The notes below the pieces were generated by a model that was given only the letters and a program-made list of their open reading frames with translations, was not told the origin of the DNA and did no database searches. The position numbers and the translations under genes are program-made. Below, piece after piece: positions 1-18,812 of a stretch of DNA of 64,000 bases. The DNA comes from Prosapia bicincta (Eukaryota; Arthropoda; Insecta; Hemiptera; Cercopidae): assembly GCA_036971475.1 (NCBI GenBank), contig JBAIZL010000006.1:3777501-3841500 (forward strand). The letters run 5' to 3'. Within the stretch, counting starts at the first letter, position 1. Every line of letters starts with the position of its first letter.

Positions 1-2290
1 TGTATGCATGCATATCTGTATGTATAAAGTGTTGATGTAATTATGTAATTTAAGAACGGTTGTTTCACTTCACATACATACGTCATAAATAGGAGTAAAT
101 TGGAACAGTAGTATCAAAAGTTTTCAAATACTCTATTTTTATATGCATATAATACTTCTATTATACGTATACATGTATATACCTACTTAGAAAAGGTATG
201 GAGTAGGGCCTACTTATATATCATGACTTATATATTCCTCACCTGTAAACAGTTTTAGTACATATTTTCATCACTAATCTAGGTTAACTCTACGCTACCT
301 TATTTGTTCTTTTTTTTAATTTAGAACATAAATATTATATTTTCAGAACCTACCCAGCTAACCTATTGGCAGCCAATCTTCGTCTCACATGCGCATGCGG
401 TTATTAAATGTTTCGTCTTGACATACTAGTTCACTCTGTTGGCCAATAACTAAACTAAAGCCACAAAAACTACACATATTGCGAGAACTATTTCTCCTTG
501 TTTGTATTTCTAAAAAGTAATATTACTTTTATGGTAAGCAATGTCAACACACTAGATGTATTTTATATATTTTTAGTTAAATACATTTTTACTGACATAT
601 TTTATAAAGTATACAACTTTATGGAAAGTACATAAAACATGTTAAACATATAAAGTGTATAAACTCTAAACTAAATATTGATATTTTTTTATCAATAATT
701 AGTTTGAGAAATTTAAACAATCTCGATCATTCTATTATGTTATCCCTTTTATCCCAACATTTAATTGCATGTTGAGTTAGGAAATAAATGCTTTTAAGAG
801 CCCCACCCCTTTATTAGCTCACGTTAATTAGAGCCCTTCCGCTAAAGTTTAATATTTTCATAGCCGTAATTATAAGTTTACTTTTATTCTTTAACTTTTA
901 AATTGTTTGTTCAAGGACCTGTTATTAAAAATGAAAACTTTATTTGTTTAACCATTAATTTTGAGGTAAAGAAGTAAATATATATATACAAACACATAGA
1001 CACTAAAAACAAAAACAAACATTGTTGAACAGGTTATTTTCTAAATTATAAAAAATAACTTAAAAGACAAGTTAATCTCATCAAGTCTAACTGTGCAAAA
1101 GACAAATATAATTTTTTCAAATAAAATTTATACGACAGAGGTACCAAAATTACACCACTGTAAAATTTTCGAAGTTATTAAATAACTTTATTTAATATAT
1201 TTTATAAATTTACTAAGTGTTTATAAATAAAATTAATAAATTGACTATATTTATGAAAACATTTATTGAATAATATCGTATTCCTACATAAGAATAAATT
1301 TGACAAAACAACACCAACAGCAATAAACACAACCTTTTCAAGACAAAATAGCGACACCGAAAAACTTTCTATTTCGAACACAAAAATATAAAGCAATACA
1401 ATATTGGATAAACGATATTTTACTGGAAACTATTTTTCATCCCTTTGGGCAAATATTCGACAAGTACAATTATTTTAAAATCTTGACAATAATTTCCGAT
1501 AACGAGAATAATACCTGGTAAACATTGGAAAATATCTAGAGCGATTTATAATACAATAAAACGAAAAAATTGGGCCAATATAAAATACGAAAATAGTCTA
1601 TCAATGGGACACAAATTTCTGCACTTTATTGACAAAAAAATATTAAATGTTTTGTTTCCATAAATATTCTAGAGATCGCCTATGGAAAGGCATAAAAGAT
1701 GGCAACCTGGAGATAATATTACAAATCCTAAAATACTAAACTTTCATTTAACGAAAAGGCGACAGAAAAGTTTTAACGAGCGGACTGGCTGGATATAAAC
1801 AATGAGCATTGCATTTAACGTGTGGTAAGGGAATTTTTCTAATCAAATACTGTAACTTTGTTTTAACCCCTTCATATTTGTATAATTTAGTTCGCAAAAT
1901 AATTTTAAATATTTATTAATTGTGTAATCATGTATTATTGGGTATTTTATAATATTTATTGACTACCTTTTCAAATTGAGCTAGAAGATTTATAAGTTTA
2001 TTAAAATAGGTTTTATTAATATTGCAAAATGATGTTTGTTATTTTTTTTGTAAAACAGGAATTATGTAGACGTCATTATTGGTTTTTCTTAACAATAATT
2101 TCATACAAAGTCATTATATTTCTTGTATGGTTTTATAATTATGTATAGACGAGATGTAATAAAATAAAATCAATAACAAAATATAGATTTTTCTGTAAAG
2201 AAGAAGGACATATGGATAATACCTTTTTCTAAAACAAAAGTGACTACATATCTCTACATATTCTACATACTTATACTATTGAAAGACGTA
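1..2290. other. AT-rich sequence, no gene seen
   Basis: Stop codons in all frames and no repeat of note. Short open frames are explained by chance. Confidence 0.7.
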
Positions 2291-2299
2291 CAAAATAAA

Positions 2300-3085
2300 C
2301 TTTACTATAGAAAAAGACAGTTCAGAAATAAAAAATAAAATAAACTATCTAGACCTAAAAATAACCAGAAATACAAATAACATTGAATACTCAATTTATA
2401 GGAAACCCACACAAACCTATAATACGATACCAAACTACTCCAACCATCCCCCACAACATAAAATGGCTGCTTACAACTCCCTTTTATACAGAATGCTAAA
2501 TATGCCATTAAAAAATGAGAAAAAGCCAAAGAAAAACAAATAATATATCAAATATCCCGAAAAAATGGATACAATAAAAAAGCTATAGATCAATTAGAAT
2601 TTAAAATATTAAATAAATTAACAAAATCCTCAATCGAACTACAAACAACAACAAAATGGGCCACAATCATATACACAGGGTATGACATAAAAGGTATAAC
2701 TAAAACATAAAAAATAATAATATTAACATAGCTTACAAAACACAGGAATCATAATCAATTAAATTAGCCAAACGGAAACAATATGTCCCACAATTAATAA
2801 TGGAATATCAAAAAATCTAATGCCCAGACTGTAATAAAATATACATAGGCCAAACAAAATAGAAATTAAAAAACATATATCAAGAATGCATACATTAAAC
2901 CTCAAACTTACAACTCAAACTTAGCTAGACACGCCATCAAAAACAAAGACACATTTCCCACATTAGATAACGTACACCTCATAAAAAAAATACAAAAAGG
3001 CCTCAAAATGACAATCTGGGAACAACTACAAATTTATAAACATAAAAATAATATCATAAACGAACAAATACAAATAAAATAAAAA
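2300..3085 (+). pseudogene. Penelope-like retroelement relic 1 (RT C-terminus and GIY-YIG)
   Basis: The + strand reads NYLDLKITRN, FSIYRKPT-like SIYRKPTQT, then H-P-x-x-HK-x-AA-YNSLL, the conserved end of Penelope-type reverse transcriptases. After frame breaks it reads GIYQKI-stop-CPDCNKIYIGQT at 2800-2860, a GIY-YIG endonuclease start with stops in it, and then KIQKGLKMTIWEQLQIYKH to about 3080. Clearly dead: 5'-truncated, with several stops. Downstream, around 3280, GAAAGTTAACTC has the form of a hammerhead GAAA plus a palindromic stem III. Confidence 0.75.
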
Positions 3086-3374
3086 AACGATAAATTGTTC
3101 ATTTTTGACAAAATTTACCCCAAGACAAACTTAAAAGACTCGCACAGTGCAGTGAATCCGAAAATAGAATAATAACTGTACACCACATCTTGTGACAACG
3201 GAAATTCCACACAACCGCAGTCTACTATAGCCCACGGACAGTGATGCTCGATAATGGAGGTACTATCAATCTTTGAAAGTTAACTCGCATAAATACCAAG
3301 TAAGATTCTTGTTTAAGTACATATAGTGAAAGTGATAATTTAATACAAGACGACAGTGTTGCAAAGATAAATAA

Positions 3375-3379
<5 letters not shown>

Positions 3380-3425
<46 letters not shown>
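3380..3425. repeat. (TA)n microsatellite
   Basis: Left border of the hammerhead palindrome at 3440-3667. Confidence 0.9.
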
Positions 3426-3429
<4 letters not shown>

Positions 3430-3439
3430 TAAAAATAAA

Positions 3440-3660
3440 ATACATTTTCTTGATTAATAATTTAAAACAACATCGGTTATTCAAATACAAGAATATTTAT
3501 TAATTTATATTCAAAGCTTTTCGTTGACAAACAGTACCAACAACATCAGGAATGAAAATTCATCAGAAATTTTCATTTATGATGATGTTGGTACTGTTTG
3601 CCAACGAAAAGCTTTGGATATAAATTAATAAATATTCTTGTATTTTAATAACCTATGTTG

Positions 3661-3667
<7 letters not shown>
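3440..3667. repeat. Head-to-head hammerhead palindrome (AAGCUU family)
   Basis: The left arm (3440-3552) is the reverse complement of the right arm (3579-3667): CAACATAGGTTATTCAAATAC, CAAGAATATTTATTAATTTATA, CAAAGCTTTTCGTTG. It is bordered by (TA)n at 3380-3425 and 3668-3698. Each arm has a hammerhead core with one disabling change: A9 to T on the - strand copy, C3 to A on the + strand copy (3579). Confidence 0.75.
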
Positions 3668-3744
<77 letters not shown>

Positions 3745-3793
3745 CTATGTGGTGTTTGTGTGTCTGTGTGTGTGCGTGTGTGTGTGTGTGTGC
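3668..3793. repeat. (TA)n-(TG)n compound microsatellite
   Basis: TA to about 3698, then interrupted TG to about 3793. Right border of the palindrome at 3440-3667. Confidence 0.9.
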
Positions 3794-4139
3794 ACCTTGC
3801 GTTTAAATTATCTTACCGACAAATAATGATTTGTCGAACTGACAATTAAAGTGAAGTCATGGAAAATTAATATAGACACACGATTTACGAAAACTCTGTG
3901 TTAAATGCATACATATATATTTATATAGGCCTACTCATACTAAATCTTATCAATAAAAAGCTAAAAAATCCCAATTTAATTCGTACCAATTAAATATTTT
4001 AAGCGTTTCCCTTTTTAATAAATGTTTTTAATAATGCAATTGACTAGGATTCATATAGCTAAACCAAAAAGACTAATAATGTTCCACATCAAATACACGG
4101 TGAAACATAACCTTCCTTCGGACTCAAGAACCGTTACGT

Positions 4140-4330
4140 AATTGAGAGAAGTGAGACATTTACAAACTAACTCGTTTGGCTGAGCAACGGATTATGGCTG
4201 GGTTTGAGTCTTATCTCAGTTGCATGGGAGACTGTTTACAGCCCGTGGGTAAGGTTACACCTGATTGTATTAACAGGTTACTTGTCTGTTGCTGTAGTCT
4301 GTTTCGAAAAACCCAAAACTAAATAAGCAT
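4140..4330 (+). repeat. Possible tRNA-derived SINE fragment
   Basis: TTTGGCTGAGCAACGG resembles a Pol III A box and GGGTTTGAGTCTTA a B box, but they are only about 20 bases apart, closer than in tRNA or most SINEs. GC content is higher than the surroundings. Weak call. Confidence 0.25.
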
Positions 4331-4630
4331 AAAGCAGACAAAGCCATAAATAGGAATTTGTGTTTTAAGATGAGAACAACTTTAAGATACAAAATCAATG
4401 TTATTCTTAATTATAAGTAAGTTTAGTTTTTTGAAACACTTGAGTAATTCATTTTTTAAATCAAAATATTGTACTTTGACTTGTTACATGATAATTTTGT
4501 AATAATACGTTTTTCGTTCTCTCTTAGTCCTACTAAGTAGTGAATTTACTTTAAAATATTAGTATCGAACCAGACGTGTAGTTTACTACTAAGTATTTTT
4601 ATACAAGTTGTTTATAATTGTGTTCAATTC

Positions 4631-4635
<5 letters not shown>

Positions 4636-4684
<49 letters not shown>
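4636..4684. repeat. (TA)n microsatellite
   Basis: Uninterrupted TA repeat; no palindrome beside it. Confidence 0.9.
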
Positions 4685-4686
<2 letters not shown>

Positions 4687-4870
4687 CAAAACTTAAATTT
4701 AAAATTGAATTTGATGACCCTACATCTAGTATACTAGATTTATATGACAATTAAGTATTGCGTTTTATAACTTTTATTTTGTAATATCCATTATATTTAT
4801 AATAAATTATATTTGAGTTCGTGCCTGTAATTAAATTTTTATTAATTTTGTTATTTATGTCTATTCATAA

Positions 4871-5068
4871 ATAATTAGAGCCAACCTTAGAACATGGGCT
4901 ATTCAGCTATAATTATAGTCAACCTTAGAACATGGGCTATTCTGCTATAATTAGAGTCAACCTTAGAACATGGGCTATTCAGCTATAATTAGAGTCAACC
5001 TTAGAACATGGGCTATTCAGCTATAATTAGAGTCAACCTTAGAACATGGAGCTAATCAGCTATAATTT
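4871..5068. repeat. 38-bp tandem repeat, five copies
   Basis: The unit contains CAACCTTAGAACATGGGCTA followed by TTCAGCTATAATTAGAGT. The middle copies are nearly identical; the last has an insertion (GGAGCTAATC). No coding content. Confidence 0.9.
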
Positions 5069-5667
5069 ACCCTTTTTTTGTTTTCTAATGATGTGCACAT
5101 GTAGTGGTATGCGTTACAAGAAACCTGTACAAATGTCTATTTGCATAGCTACAGTATTACCTAAGTAATAATGTAGTTTTATTTAGGTGTACTAATTTAT
5201 ATCAATAATTCCTTAATCACAACAAATGTGTGTATGGAAATGATCAAATTGTAATATATTTTTCAGTCATTTCAAGATCCCAAAACTATGTTACTAGGGT
5301 GTAGGATATTTATAAATAGCATCTGAGGAGTCGATGACTCCTCGAGTTTCATTATTGTTCCATTAACAACGAGGTTTTTCCAATGTACTCTAGATTATTC
5401 AATATATATTATTAACGATAATCATTTTTGGTGTTCAAATTTTATAGAGGATTATTTTTAGTGTATCCTACATAAAGTATAAAAATTAGGGATATTTTCA
5501 AGTTTTTGCGTATTATATCTTAGATGCTCAATACTTTATTACTAGCATTTTTTTTCAAAGATTTAAAACACATATTTCATTTAATACCTTAATAAAACCA
5601 AGGAAATATATATATATATATATATATATAATATAAGTTATATATTTATATTGCAAAATGTATTCTT

Positions 5668-5860
5668 GTGTATTAATAAAGAACTAAGTCAAAAAACAAA
5701 TACAAGAATTATAATTGAATTTACAATTCAAAGCTTTTCGCTGACTAACAGTACTAACATCATCAGGAATATTAAACAATTGCTTTGTTTAAACTCACAG
5801 AAAAGCTTTAAATTGTAAATTCAATTATAATTCTTGTATTTGTATTTTGACTTAGTTCTT

Positions 5861-5862
<2 letters not shown>
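5668..5862. repeat. Hammerhead palindrome, variant arms
   Basis: Arms beginning AAAGAACTAAGTCAAAA with ACAAGAATTATAATTGAATT face each other between (TA)n tracts. The - strand copy (5768-5731) has CTGATGA, a weakened stem II and GAAAAGCTTT. The right arm keeps only GAAAAGCTTT. Confidence 0.65.
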
Positions 5863-5913
<51 letters not shown>

Positions 5914-5938
5914 GTATAAATATATATATATTTATACG

Positions 5939-5990
<52 letters not shown>
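5863..5990. repeat. (TA)n tract with internal palindrome
   Basis: TA runs interrupted by TACGTATAAATATATATATT TATACGTATA, itself a palindrome; lies between two palindromic units. Confidence 0.85.
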
Positions 5991-5993
<3 letters not shown>

Positions 5994-5996
5994 AAA

Positions 5997-6078
5997 CAAA
6001 CAACATAGGTTATTCAAATACAAGAACTCTTCTTATATCCTTGTATTAGAATAACATATGTTGTTTTAGATTACTAAA
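5997..6078. repeat. Palindrome without ribozyme (deletion derivative)
   Basis: AACAACATAGGTTATTC... faces its inverse copy at 6045-6070, with the ribozyme-bearing centre missing. Bordered on the left by (TA)n. Confidence 0.6.
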
Positions 6079-6079
6079 C

Positions 6080-7029
6080 AAGAAAATATCTTTAATATTT
6101 ATATAAAATCCACAAAATGGATGTGAGACAATAAAGTGGAAGAAAGTAACGCAAATTTACCAACATTTATAAACGCTATAAAAAGTTGTTTAGTCTACGT
6201 GAAGTCAAAGAAGTAATTTCAATTAACGGCGAAATGAATAATGATGTGTTGAGAAATTTGAACGTACGTTAAATACTAAATGAGGAAATTAATTAATTTT
6301 ACAAGCTTTTCTAAAGTTCATATACTAGTAGAAGTTTAATAATTAGAACATCTGGCTACGTAAAAAGAAAGAAGGATTTAGTTGATTAATTATTTTAATA
6401 AATTGCCTAATACCTTATTAATTTTGAAACTTTTAATCAGCTCAACCTAATTTCAGACTTTTCTAATTCAGAATCTACGGAACAAAGTGGCGACTACCGC
6501 AGTAAAGCTATTTTATCACTATATTGCGTCTGTCAAGTTAAAATGTATTCTAACACGAAGGTTAACAAAAAATACGGTTCATTAGGTAGCCGTATCGTTG
6601 ACCCCAAGTAGAAATACTAGTTTAATTTTGGTTTAAATTAACACTTTATGTAGATTCGTGTTGGCCTAGCATTACCAACCTTTGGCAGACCGTAGATGGC
6701 GTTACGTCATCGCAAAGCCAGTTCCTTGAAGTCACTGGAATAACCGAAGACGCCACCATTTAGAATAAATCAATGGTTGCTAAAATGTGTATAGAGTATT
6801 TAACTATATTCTGTCTTTAATTATGAAATATTTTTAGCTTTTATAGTTTGAGTTAATTTTTTTCTCGAATTATTACTTATTTAATTTTTTTTTAAATCAT
6901 TTATTTAGCTTTGCAAGAAACTACATTTTTCCAAAACAGGACGTTGTAGTGACGTTTAGAGATACGTCTCATCAACAAAACCTTGAATGAAAATTCAAGT
7001 CATCTAGCTTTTGTAGGAAGCGTTCATAG
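6080..7029. other. AT-rich sequence, no gene seen
   Basis: Single-copy-looking; 6660-6760 is less AT-rich (TTGGCAGACCGTAGATGGCG) but has no identified coding content. Confidence 0.6.
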
Positions 7030-8137
7030 ACATTACAAACATTTTATAAATTTGATTTCAGTACTATATCCTTAATAGAACAATAATTTTATTAATTTGA
7101 TTTCACACTAATTTTATAAATTTGATTTTCTTCCTACATGCTTAACAAAAACACTCATTATATACCTGTATATTTTATTTCAATTCGATAATCTTAATAA
7201 AACACTAATTTTATAAATTTGATTTCACACTAATTTTATAAATTTGATTTCCTTCCTACATGCTTAAAAACATTCATTACATATATTGTATTTCAATTCT
7301 ATAATCTTAATAAAACACTAATTTTAATAATTTGATTTCACACTAATTTTATAAATTTGATTTTCTTCCTACATGCTTAACAAAAACACTCATTATATAC
7401 CTGTATATTTTATTTCAATTCTATAATCTTAATAAAACACTAATTTTATAAATTTGATTTTACACTAATTTTATAAATTTGATTTCCTTCCTACATGCTT
7501 AAAAAACATTCATTACATATATTGTATTTCAATTCTATAATCTTAATAAAACACTAATTTTAATAATTTTATTTCACACTAATTTTATAAATTTGATTTC
7601 CTTCCTACATGGTTAACAAAAACACTCATTACATATATTTTATTTCAATTCTATAATCTTAATAAAACACTAATTTTATTAATTTGATTTCACACTAATT
7701 TTATAAATTTGATTTCCTTCCTACATGCTTATAAAACACTCATTACATATGTTGTATTTCAATTCTATAATCTTAATAAAACACTAATTTTAATAATTTT
7801 ATTTCACACTAATTTTATAAATTTGATTTCCTTCCTACATGGTTAACAAAAACACTCATTACATATATTTTATTTCAATTCTATAATCTTAATAAAACAC
7901 TAATTTTAATAATTTTATTTCACACTAATTTTATAAATTTGATTTCCTTCCTACATGGTTAACAAAAACACTCATTACATATATTTTATTTCAATTCTAT
8001 AATCTTAATAAAACACTAATTTTATTAATTTGATTTCACACTAATTTTATAAATTTGATTTCCTTCCTACATGCTTATAAAACACTCATTACATATGTTG
8101 TATTTCAATTCTATAATCTTAATAAAACACTAATTCC
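7030..8137. repeat. Satellite-like tandem array, ~115-bp unit, about nine copies
   Basis: Recurring CACTAATTTTATAAATTTGA (twice per unit), CTTCCTACATGCTTA, CACTCATTACATATA and TTCAATTCTATAATCTTAAT. Copies 5-8 appear in pairs that are more alike, suggesting a higher-order two-unit repeat. Confidence 0.88.
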
Positions 8138-8895
8138 AAAAATTGGATGTAAATTCTATATGTGTAACAAAGTAACCAAACTACCTCCCTATTAAGACAT
8201 CTAATTGTTCGTATGTAAGCCTGTAATATATTTCTGAAAATTAAATAAAATCTAATTATATTTAGAACTTCTACTAGTACAAAATACAAATTTATTTATC
8301 GTCAGTAAATCTGTACTAAAAAATATAAATGTTCAATACTCTGTTCGTGTATTATTATATTCCGGTTGATTATATACCGAGAAATACCTACTATAGAAGG
8401 CTAAAAGAAAATTAAATAAATCTTTGATACGTTCACAGAAACAGAAGAGAATAATCTATAAGAAGCAAATAAAGTAAAACAATTTTATTCTCTCTATAAT
8501 TTATCAGTTATTTCGGATTTCGGATTATTATGAGTTGTAAAACTGGAAATACATAAGTCTGAAACATTTCCTAGTCAGTACGTTGTAGCCTAGAGCAATC
8601 GCCTAAAGCGACGTTAACAGTGATAATTTAGTCATAAGACTTGAACAGTTTCTTAGAATTAGACAGATTTCTGTTACTTGCTTTTTATCTAAGATCAGAA
8701 AGGGGAAGGATCAATGTTAAAATGCAGAGAAAGTTTCGAAATCTGGTTCAAACATGGAAGCAATTACATGCAAAAAGTAATTCGATACTTGGTATTAATT
8801 CGGTTATTGGAGATGAGCGAAGGGCGTAAATCAGTTAAATTAGATCCGAAGGGAGTACTCGTTATATCCGGTAGGGGTTGAGATGGCAAGGGTTG
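8138..8895. other. Upstream region of the agatoxin-like peptide gene
   Basis: No gene seen. 8820-8900 is GC-richer and may hold promoter-proximal elements. Confidence 0.5.
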
Positions 8896-8903
8896 AAAAG
8901 GTT

Positions 8904-8910
8904 TATATAA
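8904..8910 (+). promoter_or_regulatory. Candidate TATA box of the agatoxin-like peptide gene
   Basis: TATATAA lies 95 bases before the start codon. A TCAG initiator-like motif follows at 8935-8938, about 31-33 bases downstream, which is the usual TATA-to-start spacing. This would give a 5' leader of about 60 bases. Inferred from spacing only; TA-rich words are common here. Confidence 0.5.
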
Positions 8911-8998
8911 GAGTAACTCCATCATACTCTGGCTTCAGAGTGGCGAACATCGAGTGACAGGCTAGTCGACTGTCGGGGAACATTACACATCGCTTGAA

Positions 8999-15066
<6,068 letters not shown>

Positions 15067-15296
15067 AGAAAAATTACTGTTTTAATCTTTCATTATTAAA
15101 GCGTCACTAAGACGTGGCAGAAACAGAAAATAATTTTTCAAATAACAAAGTAATTTACTTTAAATTTGTCATTATATTATGTATGTTTTTAAATGACAAT
15201 AATTAAAGTAATGATTGTGTAAATGACTTGGATATCATTTTCATGAACAATTTATAACAAATAAATGTTTTTAAAAACCTGTATAAAATATTACAA

Positions 15297-15302
15297 AATA
15301 AA
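15297..15302 (+). promoter_or_regulatory. Candidate polyadenylation signals of the agatoxin-like peptide gene
   Basis: AATAAA occurs here and at 15260-15265, about 195-235 bases after the stop. Another overlaps the stop codon at 15062-15067 but seems too early. Which one is used cannot be told from sequence. Confidence 0.35.
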
Positions 15303-17089
15303 TTATTTACAGTTTACTTTCAGTTTAATTTTTTCGTTTCTCAATTGCTTTGTTCGTAATAAGTATTCAAGAGACGAGGCCAGAAGCTCTTGAAGATGAT
15401 GACTGTATAGTTTTGGTAGCAAAACTAAAGAAAGAAAATTATGTAAAATATTAGAAATCAATAGGGTAGTTCAAATCATACGAGGTTGCACTAAAAACGT
15501 CCGGAAGACCACCCACGCTTTGTTGGAGCAGTATGAGGTCTGCTTTATTAATAAGAAAGACACATAATTTAAGTGAAACACTAAACGTTAATTAAATGAG
15601 ATAGTTCAAGTTTATGAGTGAAGATAAGTCTACGTCACTTACCATTCCAAGCTAAACAGGGTAGGTGACGATGTGATGTTGCGGTTGTCCCAGGCTTGGG
15701 TAAAGACCTGAAGTGATGAACCGTAGCTTGCAAAGAAGGGCATAAAACTAGAACTCATTTAAGATTAATGGAAAGTTAAAATCACTTCAAATAGTCACAA
15801 TAGAAAATCTTTAATCCACACTTGATAGTTCACACACGAGGTTAAATAGTTGACTGTCTGCGGTATAATGAAATACCACGCGGTTTGCCCAATACAATGG
15901 CCATCAAACTTAGAATGCGGTTAAAATGACTTATTAAAGTTTGATGGCGGTAATTTATAGTTAAAACGCATCTAAGACATTAACTGAACATAATCAGTAA
16001 GCGGTGTAATATTATAACGCGGTTTAAACCCGATGTAATCGGCTAAAGCACTTGAATAGAAACAGGAGAGCCGCACTGGTAAACAGCGATGTTGCAAGAA
16101 GTGTGTCTTTTACAAAGACGGAAATGCACAAAAAGCAACTAGATCAAAAAACTACGTGGACCTAGTCTAAAACATAGATGAATAGGCTCAATGCTTCTGG
16201 TAACTGGATCGCAAAACTATTTCGTTGCAGTAAAAGAAGCCTAGATTCTGGCCGGCAACGAATGTCTAGTAGGCGGTGGAAATTGAACTGTGGTAAAACA
16301 CCAGGTGATTTCTAGCTTATACGAAAATAATGACAGATGTCAACAAACGTGGTTTATGGAAAATGAGGTTAACAACCCTGTACTTAACAATGACACTATA
16401 ATGAAGTTTTAGTTACTTTACTTATAACAGGAATTTATTGTTTATGAGGAACCGCGAATTTTTAAATTTTGAACTTAATAAATATCCACTTGCGAAATTA
16501 TAAAAATTAAATTAATAAACATATTGATACGTAGACATTTTGGTACCTCAGCTGGCCGCAGAAAGGTTGTTGAATGTTAAAATAGTTGTTGATTTTAGTG
16601 TATTTATTGTGAGAAAGATTTACTCAAAACCTTAGTTTTGGTTCTCTGTCGTTAATGCCCTTTCGTCCCCATCTGGTGGAAAAGAGATGTGTGACAATAG
16701 AAATACAGTTTGTTTTTGTTATTTATTTTATCATAATCATCAAAGCTATGGCAACATCACTCCACATCCATTGTTGCAATACAAGTTATAATATTAACAG
16801 TCTTTGATTGTTGCTATATCTAAAGTTATTATTTTATATAGGTTTATTAAATCATTCGATGGAAATCAAACGGATTATGCTTAAGGCTCCCCGTTGTAAT
16901 AAAGTATATTCTTGGCAAATTTTCACAATATTCTCGCAAAGCTCCTAGTGTTTTCAGTTTGCTTAGGGAAAGTACCTCTTGATACGAATCAGATGACCTT
17001 CATGCTGATAAAAAGCAAGTAATATTTATACATAAGAAAAAATTAAACCAACTCTTATTGAGGTCGACAAAAAAAAATTATTTGTTATT
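15303..17089. other. Intergenic, no gene seen
   Basis: 15600-16350 is less AT-rich and contains a small inverted repeat (CCATCAAACTT at 15901 against AAGTTTGATGG at 15937) and a 5S-rRNA-like stretch at 15627-15735 discussed under findings. No protein identified. Confidence 0.55.
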
Positions 17090-17600
17090 TTTTTTTAATA
17101 ACAATACTTATAAATATACATATGACTAAATTCCGATATTAAGTGACAAAATAGATAGAGAATTTCCTTCCATTTCCCATGTCCCTCTGTATACAGTATA
17201 TAAGGTTTTTTTGTTTGCTACAATTTAGTCGCTCTTTTCGTTTTTAATTTATAAAGCTGATAGTGGTCTATAATTTCTAATTCTATCCATCTCTTGTAAT
17301 GCTTCATTATTACAATTTACCTTTTTCTTATAATTTCATATACAAATTAAGGTAAAACATATCAGCTATAGAAAGTTGCCCCAGTGCCAATTTCAAACAT
17401 GTAGTCATTCAGTTCGAAACCAACTGAGATATCAACTTTTATAAATTGAATTAGTGTGAAATAACTGTAATAACCTTAATTGTCATTCACTATGAGTTAA
17501 AAAAAAATATATATTTCAACTTAATTGGATGAAAATAAGTATTTTATTAACGACTGAAAATTTGAACAAGTTTGAACATATACAAAAGAAAGTTTCAGCT
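17090..17600 (+). repeat. Unclassified interspersed repeat, copy 1
   Basis: Shares ordered blocks with 24940-25500: AGAGAATTTCCTT, TTGTTACAATTTA-type, GCTATAGAAAGTTG-CCCAGTGCCAA, AATTGTCAT-C, GAGTTAAAAAAA, TTGGATGAA-AATAA, ATTTTATTAACG and TTGAAAATTTGAAC. About 0.5 kb, no coding content. Confidence 0.6.
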
Positions 17601-18593
17601 AATAGGAGGGATTGAAAAACTGTGAAATGCTCTCTTACGCTGAGAGTCATTGTAAAAACCTTTAGCGAAATGAATCGATTTTCTTTAAAGCAAATATTGT
17701 TTGCAAATCAACTTATAAACATCAAAAATAATAATTTTAATGGCGGTAAATTCCATTTATTTATACGATTTAATTTCCGCCTTCTCGGCTCTACTGTCAC
17801 CTCTACAATAAACATAGCAAACATTGCACAATACCCTGGTCTCGGCATCAGATATTTGCACGGAAATAATGCCACAACGCTGCAGGCCCATTCTATAACG
17901 AGACAATGTTCAAACAGTATTTCGCATTGAAACAGAATATATACTAAACAACCGTTTACCAGGTTGTGAAATGACGTAATTCTATAATTTAATACGACTT
18001 GTAAATAGCGTAGGCAGCTTACGATAATGTTCCCCTTGCGGGCACTACATAAATGTCACTAATATCAGAAGGTTGCACTGGTCAATTCGTCATCCTTAAG
18101 TATTTGATCTTACCTTGCCAAGTAAAAACCAAGTCCCCTTAGTTATCTTATATTATATTATATTTTCAATAACAAAGAACTCACACACAATAATATACAT
18201 AAATCTTACAGTTTACACATATATTATTTTGTAATGAATTGCCTACAGTAGCACTTACTTTTTGACTGAATTAGGATATGCGTTTAGAAAGAGGTATCTC
18301 ATTATCAACTTGGACAGGAACTACCATCTTTGTTTTTCAAGATGCATTTAGAGTACGAGATTAAATTATTTTGAGAGCTTTTGGAGGTAATTACGTGGCG
18401 TTTTCTATGAACTACTACACTACTTGGTTCTGAGCGTGTGTTTTCTGCAAATATTTTATACAAACAATTGAGTGGTATACAATTGGAACGAGGAAAAGTT
18501 AAAATATATATAATTTTTTTGAATATTATATTTCACACACACACACGCATACGCACCCCCCCCCACACACACACGCACACGCACACACACACT

Positions 18594-18624
<31 letters not shown>

Positions 18625-18747
18625 CACACACACGCGCGCTCGCGCGCTCGCGCACACACACACACTCGCACATGCGCACACACCACACACACACACACAC
18701 ACTCACACACAAACACACACACACACACACTTACACACGCCCGCATT

Positions 18748-18812
<65 letters not shown>

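Noticed and set aside
3440..3667. CRISPR-like or tRNA-like interpretation of the repeated GCTTTTCGTTGG...CATCATCAG units
   Set aside because: Repeats are inverted pairs, not direct repeats with spacers, and the conserved blocks fit a hammerhead ribozyme far better.
17622..17930. 102-codon open frame
   Set aside because: No signal peptide, domain or splice context; composition as expected for chance in this region.
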